Positions 1 to 9,828 of a stretch of 64,000 nucleotides of DNA are shown piece after piece. The notes under the pieces are model-generated. The model searched no databases. It saw only the letters and a list, made by a program, of their open reading frames with translations, and was not told the origin of the DNA. The translations under genes were made by a program, and so were the position numbers. Position 1 is the stretch's first letter. Every line of letters begins with the position of its first letter. Origin of the DNA: Petrosia ficiformis (Eukaryota > Porifera > Demospongiae > Haplosclerida > Petrosiidae); assembly GCA_947044365.1 (NCBI GenBank), contig OX345642.1, forward strand, positions 5,805,507-5,869,506, written 5' to 3'.

Positions 1-66
1 TTAATTTATAACAAATGTGGCGGCCTTGAATTTACACTTTGTGGTCAGAATGAGGTCAGGCTGTAG

Positions 67-254
67 AATAACAGGAAGAGATTGGTTATGAATGTAATTA
101 AAGGTTGTAGTTCTTAAACCCATAACAATACTATCAATAGTGGAGCATAAAAGGAGTTGTTGGGTTGAGTGAGAATAACTTCAATTGTAGTTTTTGATTG
201 TACTTTCTGATTATAATTTCTGATTATAATTTTTGGAGACCTATTAAATAGGTC
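67..254 (+). ncRNA. Sm-class small RNA unit, copy A (A type)
   Basis: The upstream element starts with aataacaggaagag at 67. A TATA-like cataaaagg lies at 146-154, an Sm-type site AATTTTTGG at 228-236, and a palindromic hairpin GACCTATT/AATAGGTC at 238-254. If transcription starts 25-30 nt after the TATA box, the RNA would be about 80 nt. Compared with copies at 8382 and 17428, the body carries an extra internal duplication of ctgattataatt. The five Ts inside the Sm site argue against RNA polymerase III. No transcript evidence is available. Confidence 0.55.
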
Positions 255-299
255 AAATATTTATGTAAATGAAGGGAACTTTATTATAATTGGTCCTAC

Positions 300-522
300 C
301 AGAGTTTTTGACAAGTTTTGAAGCTTGAGCAAATTGGCTCAAAAATGATTAGTGTGTGTGCCATTGAGAATACATTTTGAGCCAATTAACAAAGAGTTAA
401 TGCTGTTAGTGACAATATAATCATAATTAACTGTGCCACTAGCCCAACGAGAGAACTGCGCAGTGCCAAATAAGAAGCTCTTTGAGCCAATGGTGCGCCA
501 TATAAGCTTATCAAAAACACTG
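300..522. mobile_element. 223 bp hAT-type MITE, copy 1
   Basis: The element is bounded by CAGAGTTTTTGACAAG and CTTATCAAAAACACTG, which are imperfect inverse complements. It is flanked by ggtcctac and ggtcctca, 6 of 8 bases alike, as expected for an old 8 bp hAT target duplication. It contains no ORF. The copies at 8599 and 17639 sit at the same place in the other two segmental units, so they share one insertion. Confidence 0.75.
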
Positions 523-813
523 GGTCCTCACTAATAATTTCCAGTCAAAGTTTAAAATTAAAATTTTCCTGGAAAAGTATGTCCCACAAACCCCTAGTTG
601 GCCGGCCATGTGGCTACACACTTGGCTTCAACTCCCTTTATTTCGGCAAATACTTGTTTTGCCTCCCTTGGCTACTTTTCTGAATGCAGAACTGGTCAGT
701 ATTAATCTAATGAATGCCCATGGTTGAAACAGGATTTTGAAATTGTCTCTGATCAATGAATCTATAATTATACTGTTAATGAATAGTACATTACTAATAC
801 TGCATCTTTTTAG

Positions 814-978
814 AATAACAGGAAGAGACTTGTTATGAATATAATTAAATTGTGTAATTGTCAAACCCACAATAGTGTCAGTAACAGTCGACTATAAATG
901 GCAGTTGTTGGTTTGCACAGCTAAATCCTCCAAATCAGTTAATTTGACAGGCCCTATTACAAATTTACAACAGGCTAA
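814..978 (+). ncRNA. Sm-class small RNA unit, copy B (divergent 3' end)
   Basis: The upstream element (814 on) and TATA box actataaatgg at 891-901 are intact. The expected Sm site is altered to AATTTGAC at 941-948, and the following sequence does not form the simple hairpin of the other copies. Either it is a decayed member or a variant with a different 3' fold. Its twin in unit 3 (18154) is altered in the same way. Confidence 0.35.
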
Positions 979-1146
979 TAAACCGGCTATGTCTGCTCTA
1001 ACTGAGAATTTGGTATGTAGGTGGGAGGAACACAGTACATGTAACTAGAGTGTGCATGATAGTAGTTGTGCACCATACGGTATACATGTGTTTGTGGTCT
1101 ACACATACCTGATCTGTTTCTTAGTATTTAAGATACTGGTTTAATG

Positions 1147-1535
1147 TAGGGCTGGTGACACAAAGATGGGAAAACAACCTTTGAAGCTTCATCAGCAAAA
1201 ATGAACAAAAGTTCAAAGGTTTGCACGTACTTATCAATGTTGCTCTTGCCTTGATTGGCATAGAGAGCCTCCAAACTGGATTATTGCTTTATAATGAGTA
1301 CTAGTGTTGTTCCTGTCAGTGTTTCTATCCAGATTAGGCATCACTGGACTGAGAAATAAGACAAAGGCAGCCACCAACACAGCCTCAACTTTCCTGGAAC
1401 ACGCCACATTATTAAACACACGTTTAGATTGTAGAAGTGCACATAAGCAAACATTAAAGTAGGTGTAGAAATGTGGCTTTGAATGTGCAGCAAACGAACA
1501 GAGGTTGAACTTTTGAACCTTTGTTCCCAGCCCTA
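1147..1535. mobile_element. 389 bp hAT-type MITE with GGGCTGG ends
   Basis: The ends are TAGGGCTGG and CCAGCCCTA, and near-terminal arms contain complementary aaaggttcaa-type sequence. Flanks are gtttaatg and gtttgatg, 7 of 8 identical, fitting an 8 bp hAT target duplication. There is no transposase. The unit-3 copy is 18468-18856, and a diverged relative sits in an ESRP intron near 27466-27830. Confidence 0.7.
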
Positions 1536-2086
1536 GTTTGATGTTTGCACATGTCCAATGAAATAATGATTGATAAGCTCAAACTTGCAATAAAATGGTG
1601 ATAGATAGGAAGTGCCTTGCTCCGTGTTACTGACTAGCTTGTAGAGTGAAAAATGAACTACATGTATAAACAAAGGGAAAGCTACTCATATAAATATCTA
1701 TTGTAGTACACAAGTGTTATTGTGGACAGATATCAAGATGGTAAATTACAGGATCTGTTCCAGTCAAATTATTAGTAATAGAATAGGGGTGTGATAATAT
1801 TGATATTCTACAAACCCTAGTACCAAGTACAGATTAAGTAATTTTTTTGATTTATGATACTACACCTCATTAATCCCTTTGTCCTTTCATTGGTAGTTTG
1901 TAGTAGTTTAAGGACTCATCAGTCATCATTATGTAGCGATGTGTATTAAATATACAATACTGATATTTTCAGGTCTAATATAAATATATTTTCTACACTT
2001 AATAATTTTCTTGAGGTATTTGTTGGGTTTATGGTTTGGAGGTAGCTATATTTATATTCCATGTGCTAAGCAAAGTGACATATTAG

Positions 2087-2265
2087 TAATAACAGGAAGA
2101 GACTTGTTATGAATATAATTACATTGTGTCAACACTAAACCCACAATAGTGTCAGCAATAGCTGACTATAAAAGGACAAGCTGCCCCTCAGTTGAGGTGT
2201 ACATTTATATTTGCTTCAGTTTCAATTGAAGAAAATTTTTGAGAGCCTATTATAAAAAATAGGCT
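2087..2265 (+). ncRNA. Sm-class small RNA unit, copy C (C type)
   Basis: The upstream element begins at 2087, TATA actataaaagg is at 2165-2175, the Sm site AATTTTTGA at 2234-2242, and a perfect 8 bp stem AGCCTATT (2244-2251) / AATAGGCT (2258-2265) follows. A second small stem, CTTCA with TGAAG, lies just 5' of the Sm site. Copies at 11024 and 19972 share this type, with the Sm site and 3' hairpin better preserved than the body. It is one of the clearest members of the family. Confidence 0.6.
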
Positions 2266-2349
2266 AATTTATAATTATGAAATTACTAATAAGTGTGATG
2301 AGGTGTCAATTTTTTTGGCTGGTACCATTCGATCTATTTAGAGGTCAGT

Positions 2350-2507
2350 ATAACAGGAAGAGGTTTGTTATGAATATAATTAAATTGTGTAATTCTTAAA
2401 GCCACACTAGTGTCAGTAACAGTTGACTATAAAACAAAGTTGTTACAGTATGCACTTACCTATTCACCTCAGAGATTTGAATGTTTGGGGGCCTAGTAAA
2501 TAGGTTT
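2350..2507 (+). ncRNA. Sm-class small RNA unit, copy D (U1-like 5' end)
   Basis: The upstream element begins at 2350 and the TATA box is at 2426-2435. About 27 nt downstream of the TATA box, where the RNA should start, is ACTTACCT (2454-2461), identical to the 5'-splice-site-recognition stretch of U1 snRNA. A variant Sm site AATGTTTGG at 2480-2488 and a hairpin GCCTA/TAGGT (2491-2505) follow. The predicted RNA is only about 55 nt and lacks the U1 stem-loops, so it is not an ordinary U1 gene. Related promoters at 11276 and 20227 are cut off before this part. Confidence 0.5.
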
Positions 2508-2572
2508 ATTAGTGTTCACATAAATGGATTTGCATAATTATTATATATACATTGTATATGTCTTTTGAGAAT

Positions 2573-2898
2573 TTGTATAATACTGATACTGGGTAATGTT
2601 CATGACTAGTACATGTGTTTGTGTTCAGTAAGAAATGTATATATTAATATTGGTGTTAGTATAATACTGACACTGGGTAATGTTCATGACTAGTACATGT
2701 GTTTGTGTTCAGTATGAAATGTATATATTAATATTGGTGTTAGTATAATACTGATACTGGATAATGTTCATGACTAGTACATGTGTTTGTGTTCAGTATG
2801 AAATGTATATATTAATATTGGTGTTAGTATAATACTGACACTGGGTAATGTTCATGACTAGTACATGTGTTTGTGTTCAGTAAGAAATGTGTATATTA
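2573..2898. repeat. 84 bp minisatellite, about 4 copies
   Basis: Four tandem copies of an 84 bp unit containing tgacactgggtaatgttcat and a tagtacatgtgtttgtg stretch. Copies differ at only a few bases. The same family with spacers of about 89 bp is at 11410-11780, and a remnant at 20350-20425. Confidence 0.85.
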
Positions 2899-3348
2899 CA
2901 TTTGTAAACAGAACTGAAACAGATACCTGGTTTGGTTATCTGGATACTGGTTTAGTGTTTGCACAGAAACTGAACGTGTGTATTTTGAAATCGAAATTGC
3001 AATAAAATGGTGGTAGATAAATAAGTGTCTTGCTCATGTTACAAGCTTTTTAGGTTTGTAGAGTGCAGAAGAATTTCAAAGTACTAATTAAATAATTTAG
3101 GTTCTCTTGACTTCTTTTCAGTGTAATACTATACTTCACCAATCCTTCCATTACTAGCTTGTGTAGTAGTCTAAGGCTGATTGTTAAACTGCTCACTATT
3201 ACTCATCATTATGTAGTGATGTGTAATATTAGTAACTATACAATTGGTATATTCAGGTCTAAAATATAGTTTCTATTTATTTCTTGGAGGCTTCCCTCAT
3301 TGTTGCAAGGTTTAGGGTTTCAAGTGAGCTCTATGTATAGTTATTAGT

Positions 3349-3538
3349 AATAACAGGAAGAGACTTGTTATAAATATAATTAAATTGTGTAAACACTAAA
3401 CCCACAATAGTGTCAGTAACAGTTGACTATAAAAGGACACAAACCGGCTCCAAGGAATTGTTTAGGCTCCAAACTGGATAAGTAGATCTACTAAAACTAA
3501 ACAAATTTTTGTGGAGCCTATTGTAATAACTTAGGCTT
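3349..3538 (+). ncRNA. Sm-class small RNA unit, copy E
   Basis: The upstream element starts at 3349, TATA actataaaagg is at 3426-3436, AATTTTTG at 3504-3511, and the stem AGCCTA (3515-3520) / TAGGCT (3532-3537) has an 11 nt loop. The body is unlike the other types. The unit-2 counterpart (12229) keeps the promoter but has lost the Sm site. Confidence 0.5.
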
Positions 3539-3924
3539 ATTCCAAATAATTTTATAGTGTATATCAGAGAGTACGGTAGTACTCTCTATGTAGGGATGGC
3601 ACAGAAAAACAAATGGCCGCCCATACATTTCAATTGCAAGTGATGAGCTAAAATCTCTTCTAAAATTATAGAGACAAGTCTTAATAAACACATACCTTTT
3701 GATATCTAGTGTTTTTATGACTAACAACATTTTTTGTACAGTTGGAGATCATCTTTAAGGTAGAGAACCGGCAAGTAGCAAAACTGGCAAAATCTTCATC
3801 TAATAATATTATTTTCCAGACAAATCATCTTTTTGTTTGTTGAAATACCACAATGATTCTAGCACCATTCCAGTCGCATTTATAGTAAATCTGTAAGTGA
3901 AAAAGAATGCATAAAAAAATTGAT

Positions 3925-4330
3925 ATATACAAAAGACTGACCTTCATTGATGAACAAATTTTAATGAATATAATTATGTATGATTCATGATAATTTATTT
4001 ATGCAATCTACAAAAAATATTTACGCCATTCAGAAAAAAAAACAAGGGAAACAAGAATAATAAAAAACACTTTCAATAAAAGCGAAAGAAGATGTAGGGA
4101 TGTCAAAACCCAAAAGGCATGCAAACAAGGTTGGGAAGCTAACATAGGACCCATAAGTACAGCTCTTTGTATTTTGTTTTATAGTGGTGTAAGTACTTAT
4201 GTAGGGTTATATGGAAGTGGTTTGTTTAATTTTGGGTCCTATGTTACCTTGTTGCATGCTTTTTGGGTTTTGACATCCCTACATCTTCTTTCACTTTTAT
4301 TGAAAATGTTTTTTATTATTCTTGTACTAT
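3925..4330. repeat. Foldback repeat with ~75 bp inverted arms
   Basis: The arms at about 4053-4130 and 4245-4326 are near-perfect inverse complements around a loop of ~115 nt; each contains the stretch atgtagggatgtcaaaaccc or its complement. The left part from 3925 also matches 33440-33680 in an intron of the first EGF receptor gene, so this is a dispersed element rather than a local palindrome. No ORF was recognised. Confidence 0.75.
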
Positions 4331-4980
4331 TATGATCAGTAGTCACATGTATACAATGTATAGTGAGTGTGTTATATAAGACTAGTGAGAATCCTGTACT
4401 AGATCATACACATTAGTAATTTGATAGTGTATATACTATTATGATGAGTAGTCACATGTATACAATGTATAGTGTGTGTGTACTAGTGAGAATCCTGTAC
4501 TAGATCATACACATTAGTAATTTGATAGTGTATATACTATTATGATCAGTAGTCACATGTATATAATGTATAGTGAGTGTGTTATATAAGACTAGTGAGA
4601 ATCCTGTACTAGATCATACACATTAGTAATTTGATAGTGTATATACTATTATGATGAGTAGTCACATGTATACAATGTATAGTGAGTGTGTTATATAAGA
4701 CTAGTGAGAATCCTGTACTAGATCATACACATTAGTAATTTGATAGTGTATATACTATTATGATGAGTAGTCACATGTATATAATGTATAGTGAGTGTGT
4801 TATATAAGACTAGTGAGAATCCTGTACTAGATCATACACATTAGTAATTTGATAGTGTATATACTATTATGATGAGTAGTCACATGTATACAATGTATAG
4901 TGAGTGTGTTATATAAGACTAGTGAGAATCCTGTACTAGATCATACACATTAGTAATTTGATAGTGTATATACTATTAGT
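4326..4980. repeat. ~108 bp minisatellite, 6 copies
   Basis: Tandem copies of a unit containing gatcatacacattagtaatt, tagtgtatatactattatga and a catgtatacaatgtatagtg segment. One copy is shorter (near 4441). The same satellite recurs at 20470-20982, where a transposon has split it. Confidence 0.85.
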
Positions 4981-4984
4981 CACT

Positions 4985-5560
4985 AGTTGCAACTTCAGTG
5001 CTTGTGCTTAAAAGTGCTTTAAGCACATTTTCAAAAGTGCTTGGATGTGCTTACAAACATTATATCAACCAAAGCCTTTGTGCTTGTGCTTGTGCTTGTG
5101 CTTGTGCTTAAGCACTTTTTAGTGATGTGCTTCTTAAGCATTTTTAAAGCACTAAGCACTTTCTTTGTAGGCTTTGTTTTCATTTACATCTGAAGTGATA
5201 ATCATGTTGATTGTGACAGCTGATGTTAGGCCCGACAGATGTAGACTGAGCGATGATCACTTTCAAAAACTTGTGTTTATCAGAAGTAATAACAGTATTC
5301 AATAAATTAATGAAATTTATGTTGAGAATCATTGAATAATTAAATTTTTTTAAATTGCATGTGAAATGTTGAGTTACATAACTAGTAGAATCATGATTAC
5401 AACAAATGCTTGAAATTGTGCTTGAAGCACTTTCAAAGTGCTTTAGAAAATACTTAAGCACTTTGTGTACAAGTGCTTGAAAAATTGCTTACTGCATGAA
5501 GCACTTTATAAGTGCTTGTGCTTTGCTAAAAGCACTAAATGTTAGTGCTTGACCCATGCC
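4985..5560. repeat. Low-complexity region dense in AAGTGCTT/AAGCACTT
   Basis: The two ends of this stretch are packed with gtgctt and aagcac motifs in both orientations, including the self-complementary run AAGCACTTTCAAAGTGCTT. The middle (5170-5400) lacks them. The arrangement suggests a decayed inverted-repeat element, but I find no clean terminal repeats or target duplication. Confidence 0.5.
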
Positions 5561-6472
5561 TGATGCCAGTCACACCCCTTTATGTAGTAAAACTGACATC
5601 TATACTATAATACAGGCATCTTTTTTTGAAAGTTATAAAAGCAGCATGCAACAACATGATAATAGGTGGCATTTGACTCTTCACTAAATTCTTGCCCCTC
5701 TTCCAATATCAAACCTGCTCAGCAAATATCTTTGGGTTAAATATTTGTTTGAGAGTCTAAAATTAAAATTTTCCAAGGGAAGCATGTTCCACACCCCCTA
5801 GTTGGCAATGTGGCTACACACATGGACACATGGATTGGGGGGGTGGCTTCACTCCTCTTTATTTCAGCAAATACCTGTTTTACCGTTCTTAGCAATGTTT
5901 TTGAATGGCAGCACTGAGAATGGTATTTTTAGCTTATTAATTATTCATAATTCAACAGTATTTCACCACATCACATTGCATAATTGTTATCACTTTAAAT
6001 TTGAATAGTGTGATGCCACCACAATTACTACCTAGAATAGAAAGTACATGTACAGTACTGCACAGTGTTGCCACCACAATCACTACCTAGAATAGAAAGT
6101 ACATGTACAGTACTGCACAGTGTTTTAAGAGATGATGTTTTTAGTATGGTTGTGATGACTATTCAATTAAACTTTTTAGGAATATTACAAATATGTGTTT
6201 GAGCTTGGAATCAAAAAATTGATGTATTAGAGAAATGTAATGGTATCAAGTAGTTTGAGAATTGTTGAATAACAGGAAAAGACTTGCTACCTCCAACTGA
6301 ACATACATGTACAGTACTGCACAGTGTTTTAAGAGATGATGTTTTTAGTATGGTTGTGATGACTATTCAATTAAACTTTTTAGAAATATTACAAATATGT
6401 GTTTGAGTATATCAGAGCTTGGAATCAAAAAATTGATGTATTAAATGGTATCAAGTAGTTTGAGAATTGTTG

Positions 6473-6626
6473 AATAACAGGAAAAGACTTGTTATGAATA
6501 TAATTAAATCAAACCCACAATAGTGTCAGCAAGAGCTGACTATAAAAGGAATCTGAGATGAGTTTACACTTCACTTCAAGATATTTGATATGGTGTTTAT
6601 TGAAATTTTTGGGGGCCTAACAGGCC
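6473..6626 (+). ncRNA. Sm-class small RNA unit, copy F
   Basis: The upstream element starts at 6473, TATA actataaaagg is at 6539-6549, the Sm site AATTTTTGG at 6604-6612, and a compact hairpin GGCCT-AAC-AGGCC at 6614-6626. A second, truncated start of the same promoter lies at 6267-6285 within a local duplication of ~220 bp (6100-6265 repeated from 6305). The related unit in segment 2 is at 15321. Confidence 0.55.
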
Positions 6627-7999
6627 TATGTAATAGTATTGATAGTGCAGGGTGAGGAATTAATATCAATGGTATTGAGTAGTGATAACAAATTCTTACC
6701 ACCAAATTTTATACAAATTCAGTTTAATAATGGGAAAGCACTGTAAAACATTTTCTGTTAAATGGAGTGTGTCTGATTAAAATAGAGGTGTGGTGATTGG
6801 TATCGATACTTGGACATTATTCGATACCAGATATTTCAGATGTGGTATCCAATGGCCCATCACTGGCTATTACAATAGATATAGTATTCAAATGGATGGA
6901 CTTTCATATGTAAATAAGAATTTTGTGTGTAGTTAGAAAACAACTAATACTCTAGTAGTGATTTTCTACCTGCCTCTTTGTTCTAAAATGTTCATGACAC
7001 TAGTTATGTACTATATTACATGTGCTTGTGTTCAGTCTGGAACAGATACCTGGCTATCCTGATCTGTTTTTTGTGTCTGTTAATGTTTGCACATGTGCAG
7101 AAACTGAACATGTGAAGTCAAAATTGAAATGAATACAGTCTCAGTGCAGTACCCTCACCACAAGTGAGATTTAGAAAACAAGAATGATTCAGTCACTAAC
7201 AAGGAAATAATTGCAGACAATATTTGACTGTAATAATATTTATTATACTGGGACTATGTGTGTGTGCAATACAACTTACACTTCAAGTCCTACATCTGTA
7301 AAGCATTATAATTATGTATTGCTACATCAGCTATATACAGTATATATAATAATATATTGTACTGTAATTGTTGGAGGTAGGATTACAAGTAGCCGTTGCT
7401 CAAACTATTCAAATTTTGTGATAATGTACGTCGTTAAGAAATACTATTGATCATGAATAATTAATGAGCTAAAAGTTGCCCTTCTTATTTTGAGTGTGAC
7501 AGAATAGTGGTGTGGTAGTTAATTGAGTTGAACTCCACTAGAAACCCAAGTATCAATATCAGAACTTTCAGACATGATGTTGAAGTATTGGTATCATATT
7601 ACTCATCACTACAATTTGCGTGATTGCTTGTTAGTGTGGTTATATCAGAATCATAGTTGTTTCTTCAATCTATATAGTATAATGTTGATTACTATATAGA
7701 TAGTGTAACTGTTCCCTATGAATAATTATTAATTTAATGAGCTAGAGAAGACTGATAACTATATGTCCACAAATCATTGACTACTGAAATTTACAATAGC
7801 TAATAATGAATTTGAAAATGCTGTAAATGATGACTTCTTTCCTAGATAGAACATTGTTACTCATAAAATTAACTCCAAATCATATACCCAACTAGTTAGA
7901 AAACACATAATATATTACTCATCATTATGTAATGATGTGTAATACTAATCAATACAGTATTAATATATTTGAGTTTAGTATTAATTATATTTATCATTT

Positions 8000-8135
8000 T
8001 GGAGTTTTATTGAGCCTTATTAACACAGTAAAATTTTCTTTATTAATAAAAAAATTTCTTTATGAATAATTTTTTTTTAATAATAAAGAAAATTCTACCA
8101 TGTTAATAAGACTCCATAAACATTCTACTGAATTA
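8000..8135. repeat. Palindromic AT-rich repeat
   Basis: Inverted arms around attttctttattaataaa, each about 40 bp, flanked by tattgagcc and its near-complement. The copy at 17085-17190 in unit 2 is shorter. It could be a small MITE, but no target duplication is clear. Confidence 0.55.
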
Positions 8136-8381
8136 TTACAACATGGTAAGAAGCATAACAATATGTTGATCAATATCTCAACCAACAACATGTGTAATTA
8201 TACATTTATAAGATAAAATTTTCTTTGGGAGGTGTTCTTCATTATACTACACAAACTACAGAAAGATAGAAGGAATGGAGGGGCCAAGTATCACAAATGA
8301 AAATATTTTCCATAGTTATTAATTTATAAGAGATGTGGCTTTGAATTTACACTTTGTGGTCAGAATGAGGTCAGGCTGTAG

Positions 8382-8553
8382 AATAACAGGAAGAGATTGG
8401 TTATGAATGTAATTAAAGGTTGTAGTTCTTAAACCCATAACAATACTATCAATAGTGGAGCATAAAAGGAGTTGTTGGGTTGAGTGAGAGTAACTCATTG
8501 TAGTTTTTGATTGTACTTTCTGATTAGAATTTTTGGAGACCTATTAATAGGTC
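8382..8553 (+). ncRNA. Sm-class small RNA unit, copy G (A type)
   Basis: This is the unit-2 counterpart of copy A: upstream element from 8382, cataaaagg at 8461-8469, AATTTTTGG at 8528-8536, and a perfect 16 bp palindrome GACCTATT/AATAGGTC at 8538-8553. The body has lost a few bases relative to copy A, while Sm site and hairpin are retained. Confidence 0.55.
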
Positions 8554-8598
8554 AAATATTTATGTAACTGAAGGGAACTTTATTAGAATTGGTCCTAC

Positions 8599-8822
8599 CA
8601 GAGTTTTTGATAAGTTTTGAAGCTTGGGCCAAATTGGCTCAAAAATGGTTGGTGTGTGTGCCATTGAGAATACATTTTGAGCCAATTAACAAAGAGTTAA
8701 TGCTGTTAGTGACAATATAATCATAATTAACTGTGCCACTGGCCCAAAGAGAGAACTGTGCAGTGCCAAATAAGAAGCTCTTTAAGCCAATGGTGCACCA
8801 TATAATCTTATCAAAAATACTG
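8599..8822. mobile_element. hAT-type MITE, copy 2
   Basis: Segmental copy of the element at 300-522, with the same CAGAGTTTTTGATAAG start and a TTATCAAAAATACTG end. Confidence 0.7.
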
Positions 8823-8955
8823 GGTCCTGCTAATAATTTCCAGTCATGTGACAAAACTCTTAACTGATATTATACATGGTGATATGGTAACCCAACATTT
8901 GGCAATATCTATATTTTCACTATTTTGTATAAATTTAGCTAGTTAAGGTGTGGTT

Positions 8956-9175
8956 TAGTGTTTTTGATAAGCTCATATGGCGCACCATTGGCCCAAAGAG
9001 CTTCTTATTTGGGCACTGCACAGTTCTCTTTTTGGGCCAGTGGTGCAGTTAATTATGATTATATTGTCATTAAGTCTTCATTAATTGGCTCAAGATGTAT
9101 TCGGTGTACACACTAACCATTTTTGAGCCAATTTCGCCCATGCTTCAGATCTTATCACTTATCAAAAACTCTGGA
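8956..9175. mobile_element. hAT-type MITE, inverted copy
   Basis: Same family as the element at 300 but in the opposite orientation, beginning tagtgtttttgataagctc and ending cttatcaaaaactctg. It lies 133 bp from the previous copy, so 8599-9175 could form a long hairpin in a read-through transcript. Confidence 0.7.
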
Positions 9176-9280
9176 CTGTGGTTATAATAAATATTTAAAG
9201 ACGATGTCATGGTTTATAGGACAGTATTTGGTGTGTGAATTACCACAAACATTTTCTTTTTCGTTGACAAGAAATATATA

Positions 9281-9557
9281 TATGATGTTATAGGAGATGT
9301 AGAAAGAGAGAAAGAAAGAAAGACACCTGAGGCAATGGAAAAATGAAAAATGAGAGTTGCCTCAGGTGGGATTCGAACCCACGACACTCTGTTCTCCAGA
9401 CAGATGCTCTACCAACTGAGCTGCCAAGGCAGCTCAGCTGGCAGGGTCCGAATCAACATCTCGTACACCTGTTTGAACAGGCTGACTGAAAACTAGGCAT
9501 TAGGTGAAGGCCGGGGTAATGAAACCACCAATGACACCAACACCAAACCTAAGCATA
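9281..9557 (-). mobile_element. tRNA-derived SINE-like repeat, copy 1
   Basis: A ~275 bp unit read on the minus strand: about 125 nt of unrelated leader, a tRNA-like segment (9358-9430), a stretch containing the inverse of the tRNA 3' acceptor sequence, then a CTTTCTTTCTTT tail and catctcctataacatcatg. An adjacent second copy follows, and a + strand fragment of the tail is at 63350-63423, so the unit is dispersed. The tRNA part sits inside the unit rather than at its 5' end, which is unusual for a simple SINE. Confidence 0.65.
9358..9430 (-). tRNA. tRNA-like sequence, anticodon GGA, within a repeat
   Basis: The 73 nt cloverleaf has acceptor GCCTTGG/CTGAGGC (one G-T wobble in each half), D arm GCTC/GAGC, anticodon stem TCTGT/ACAGA with loop CTGGAGA, and T arm GTGGG-TTCGAAT-CCCAC. 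The GGA anticodon would read serine codons, but eukaryotic tRNA-Ser has a long variable arm and this one has only 5 nt. It is therefore probably a tRNA-derived repeat head rather than a working tRNA-Ser. The intact A and B boxes could still drive RNA polymerase III. Confidence 0.5.
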
Positions 9558-9828
9558 TACATGATGTTATAGGAGATGTAGAAAGAGAGAAAGAAAGAAA
9601 GAAAGAAAGACACCTGAGGCAATGGAAAAATGAAAAATGAGAGTTGCCTCAGGTGGGATTCGAACCTACGACACTCTGTTCTCCCGACAGATGCTCTACC
9701 AACTGAGCTACCAAGGCAGCTCAGCTGGCAGGGACCGAATCAACATCTCGTACACCTGTTTGAACAGGCTGACTGAAAACTAGGCATTAGGTGAAGGCCG
9801 GGGTAATGAAACCACCAATGACACCAAC
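9558..9828 (-). mobile_element. tRNA-derived SINE-like repeat, copy 2
   Basis: Tandem copy of the unit at 9281-9557 with a longer gaaa tract. Its tRNA-like part (9645-9717) has G instead of T at position 33 of the anticodon loop and a mismatch in the T stem, so it is more decayed than copy 1. Confidence 0.65.

Noticed and set aside
4326..4980. CRISPR-like array
   Set aside because: Repeats are contiguous with no unique spacers, the unit is ~108 bp, and the genome is eukaryotic. The same applies to the arrays at 21893, 25026 and 61638.
9358..9430. Functional tRNA-Ser(GGA)
   Set aside because: Lacks the long variable arm of serine tRNAs, sits in a dispersed repeat and has a decayed tandem copy.
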